Of a DNA stretch of 64,000 bases, positions 53,090 through 64,000 are shown one piece after another. The notes beneath the pieces were generated by a model. That model was given only the letters and a program-made list of their open reading frames with translations, was not told the origin of the DNA and did no database searches. The stretch is from Paralichthys olivaceus (Eukaryota > Chordata > Actinopteri > Pleuronectiformes > Paralichthyidae): NCBI RefSeq assembly GCF_024713975.1, contig NC_091100.1:16128001-16192000 (forward strand), in the 5' to 3' direction. Position numbers and translations under genes: made by a program. The number at the start of each line of letters is the position of its first letter. Positions within the stretch are counted from its first letter, which is position 1.

Positions 53090-54879
53090 TCTTTAATCTC
53101 TACATATTTGGACAGCAATAATGTACAATAGAGATTACAAACAGTGGATGAAACACATCATCATCAGATTACAAAGTGATGGACATTTGTGTGAAAGAGA
53201 AACACAGAAACAAACACAGACGCTACATTATCTCTCTCAAGTCTTGTCCACACAAAAATAAAAACAAAGACTTCCTGATTGAGACTGAAATGTTTTTTCT
53301 CCTTTGAAATTTTTTAACATCAACTGTAGTCGTCCTATGACTGCTCCCTTCCTACAAAATAATTATAATCACAAGTTACAAAAATGTTCCCAAATATGCT
53401 AAAAATTTGAGCTATAAAATTTTCATACAAACCCCTGCGGTACAAAGACGCCCCAGCCCCCCCACTCAAAGTTGACTCCCAGACATGCTGATGCAAACCG
53501 CAACATAACTGAGTGGATGCTGAGTGGAAAAGTCCATTATCCAATTACCTAACCAATGCTTTGAGGGCGAGTTGAGAGACGTCTGTGAGCCAACCTGTCA
53601 GCTTTAATGAAATATGCTGGAGGAGGCGGCTGATAGATAAGGGGCAGGGAGACTTACAGGCTCAGCCGCTGATGGAAACAGACGGGGAGCTTTCAGGAGA
53701 CACTGAGTGTGTATGGAGTGACGTACAGTACGTGTGGGTTAGTTAAGCCTTGTTCTAGCTTCACCTTCCCCAGAAGGCCTAACAGTCGCATCTCCTCCAG
53801 GAGCTCAGAACTAGTTACTGTTCTTCACTTGCACTTGGGAAAAAGCACCAAATTGGAACAAATCAGAGGAAGGGTGGGACGGCCTATTCTGGGTGTTTCC
53901 CTCTGGAAATTAAGGTGAAGGCAACACAGCCTTAAAACAAAATGAAGAACTTTTAAATTACTTATTACTTTTTAATCTGATTGAAAAAATAATCTCTTTG
54001 ACTACTAGTTTTCACTCTAGCTTCTATGTCAAGCATCCCGGCACCAGGCTACCCTGACAGGGAATGTAAATGAGTTGCACCACTGACAGACATATTCAGA
54101 TTCTCTGTGGCTGTTTCACGCTTCAAACAGGGCGACACACCTGAGGGGACTGTAGCGATGGGGTCAGAAGAGTTGGGTAAAGTGGAGTTAGGTTTGAAAC
54201 ATGGAAGGTGACAGTGTGTTTGTGGATGAATGACCTGAACCGGAAAACTGAGTGAGAGACAAATAATCCAGAAAAATAAGATTCATGAAGTCTGTAGTGG
54301 ATGTGAAACCTGCAGTTCCTGCATATTAAGCCTCACGTGAAGCACGATCAGGGCATTTCTCAACACTACACAGGATGCAGTTTAAGTTGAACCTCTGGGT
54401 GGGAAGAACAAAGCAAAAATATGAGCAGCTACAGATTAAACGCAGCTCTTTCAGAGTGCGCTGCTGCCATGTGATCATCCACAACTTGACAGTTTTAACT
54501 GTCGTACTGCTACTTCCATCTGGATCGCTGTCCTCGTGGAGGGGCTGCACTGGTAGGAGCGGCTGGCTGGGAAGAAACCAGCTGCCAAACAAAGTCTGTG
54601 GCCGCCCTGTCCCTGGTCTGAAGGTGGGACGTCTTTGTCTTTCTGTCCCACTGATGCTTTTGAAGTCACTTCTTCCCCTTTCAGCACAGCAATGGAGGTG
54701 TTGGAGGCCAGGCCCTTTGACACCATTGCAAGCTGGTTTTCAGCTGAGGGGTAGCCCCCCCAGGGTCAGGTGCAGCCTGACCAGGACCACAGGGTTTAAT
54801 CATTCAGAGGGAACCACAAGCCTCTCTCACAAGTCTTTCTGACACTTGTTTTTTTTGTGTGTTTTTGTTTAGGAGGGAG
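53090..54879 (-). other. bptf: probable bptf 3' UTR
   Basis: Downstream of the bptf stop (54,880), the minus strand stays free of recognisable repeats for about 1.8 kb and reaches an ATTAAA-type poly(A) signal at about 53,091-53,096. The extent of the UTR is inferred. Open frames in it have no coding character. Confidence 0.4.
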
Positions 54880-62094
<7,215 letters not shown>

Positions 62095-64000
62095 CTGGAC
62101 AAACACAAAAAAGAAAAGGGGAAAATTTGAAAGGACTTGATTACAGATACATTTTTTAAGTTACACTGAATCATAAAAGCGTATTGTATAGAAGAGTTAA
62201 GAACTGTGCACTGAACAGCCCCTTGAATGTAGTAGGAAAAAAGTAGTCAAACCTAAACACATAGCTCTACTGAATCTAATATGGACCCATGTGAAATAGT
62301 GCTTTGACCTATTAAGGGTATTTTAAAGGAATAAAAGACAAATAATAATCCTGCTGAGAGAGGAGAGGGATAAAAGAGCAGGGAGGGAAATGATTATCAC
62401 ATATCTGAATCTTGAATTCAGAAAGTCAGTACAAAGTCACAGAGGAAGAAAGTAATCCCTCTGACACACCAGTGGGAAGGAGCCAACTCTTACTCCAAAC
62501 AATGCTTCAATTTTTCAGAAAGTAAAACCTGCATGACGACTGGCTGCCCAAAAAATGTGAACATCTAACTTTCTGCATGTAAGAAGCGGTAGTGCGTGTC
62601 AATGAACAATGAGTGTGTTTCTCTCAGCTTCAGGTCCTTGAGGCTTTCTGGTGACCCTGTTGCATAAACTGCGAAACTACAAAGTCCAGGGTTTAAATCT
62701 GGTTCTTGACTTTTCTCGCATCTCATCCCTATCCTGCTTTAAATCTTTTCCTTCTCCACTGTGAACTATCAAATAACATTCTTGGAAAAAACAGACTGCT
62801 TGCTTTTACCAAGAATTTCTACTTGTACTGCTTGAAAATGGTTCAGGGTTTCTACTTCCCAAAGTGGAAATACTGCACTGCGATTTTATGCCAACGAGTG
62901 CAGTTTTAATTTACATTTTTTATTCCAGACTCATATAAGTTCTCCATCACCTTTGAAATAGAAGCTAATCTTTGAGTCCAAGTGACGACTGGTCCAATTT
63001 AGAAGGATTTCCCTCAGGGCAGACTGGAAGTTTCATGTTCAAGAGGCTAAGAACATGTTTAGAGAGGCCATTGTGACCTTGACCTTTGACCTCCAAAATC
63101 TATTCAGTTTATCTCTGAGGCTAAGTGAACACTTGTACCAAATTAGAAGAAATTCCCTCAAGGTGTGGTTCACATGAATGGGACATACAGACGAACAGAG
63201 AACCAGAAATTATAATCGCCGACGTGGCGAGACGCTTTCTCTGTGACTTGACAGACGAGTCAATCATTCAAACAACACAGACTTTTGTAACCCAGAACAT
63301 AAATACTATGGAAGAAACAAGTTTGTCATCACTCCTAGTCCCCTTGTTGTGTTACTAGGCCGCGTGTCTCACATATGTTGTTAGAGCAGTAGTTGGTCGT
63401 GTTTATTTATGTGAGATGTTTAAGTAGGAGGCAGTGGGGCTGAGAGTTGGGAGAGTTGGGAGAGTGGGGAGAGGTGGACAGATAGAGAATGACTGTGAAG
63501 CTGCACTCTCCATGTAAACACAGGGAACAGGAGAAAGTTCACACACTCAAACTCAAGCAAATAGAAATGCATAGGGAGATTCAAATTACATACACTCACA
63601 GATATCAGTCCCACTTAATATGTCTGATTTTTACATCAAGATCCATAAATTATTTCCTGGGAATTTTTCCAAAAATGTAAAACAAACCTTATCTTACAAT
63701 GGTAAAGGAAGAGAATATATTCCTGGATCTGCCTCTTTCCTAATCCACGACAAAATGAAATAAGTTCTTTCTTGGCCCATGTCAAATCCAACCACTAACT
63801 GTAACGTTCAGTAGTCTTGAGTTATCCTGCCGACAAACCAACCAACGGACAAGGGTGGACACGTGAAATTTCTTGGGGGAGGTTAATATAGAGAAATTAA
63901 GAAGAAAAAAACCTTGGAGATAATATTACAGATAAAAACCATCTCCACTGCTAAAATTTTGTCAGAATTAAATGTGTGTATATGATGCACATACAGGTTA
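62095..64000 (-). other. bptf: bptf intron, partial, to right edge
   Basis: No further bptf exon was recognised here. The region contains interspersed-repeat sequence at about 62,940-63,240 (with ttgaccttgacctttgacct and aaattccctcaaggtgt wording seen in many fish repeats) and a related tail at 63,815-63,890. Confidence 0.6.

Overview
This is a vertebrate nuclear window, almost certainly from a teleost fish. The genes are split by GT-AG introns and encode animal proteins. The non-coding DNA is full of CA/GT microsatellites and of degenerate repeats of fish type (a Tc1-like copy, an L2-clade LINE fragment, foldback and MITE-like elements). The gene order smurf2 - kpna2 - tRNA-Arg - c17orf58 - bptf corresponds to genes of human 17q24. 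No prokaryotic operon, phage, CRISPR array or viral gene was seen. All gene models were built by hand from splice signals, reading-frame continuity and remembered family sequences. Every exon junction given keeps the frame.

Layout. (1) 1-36,038, minus strand: the 5' part of smurf2, six coding exons for residues 1-162 (start and C2 domain). The gene runs off the left edge, and intron 1 is about 24.7 kb. (2) 37,232-44,565, minus strand: a complete kpna2 (importin alpha), ten coding exons and 525 residues, with a poly(A) signal and a promoter. (3) 44,861-44,933, plus strand: an intact tRNA-Arg(CCG) in the divergent gap between kpna2 and c17orf58. A strong CTCF-like motif lies at 45,757. (4) 46,152-49,672, plus strand: a complete c17orf58-like gene, five exons and 409 residues, encoding a secreted protein with a C-terminal netrin-like (NTR) domain. 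(5) 54,880-62,094, minus strand: the last seven coding exons of bptf (NURF301), coding for a basic coiled region, two PHD-finger halves per exon junction and the bromodomain. The gene continues past the right edge.

Functionally these are unrelated housekeeping and developmental genes that share a syntenic block: a ubiquitin ligase of TGF-beta/BMP signalling, a nuclear import adaptor, a tRNA, a secreted NTR protein and a chromatin remodelling subunit. The most interesting points are: a phase-symmetric bptf exon whose skipping would fuse two PHD fingers into one hybrid finger; a tRNA that appears to have kept its place beside kpna2 since the fish-tetrapod split; a 620-bp foldback palindrome inside kpna2; a short inverted-repeat element family that carries CTCF-like motifs; and a possible intronic poly(A) isoform of c17orf58. 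I found no clear novel multi-gene system.
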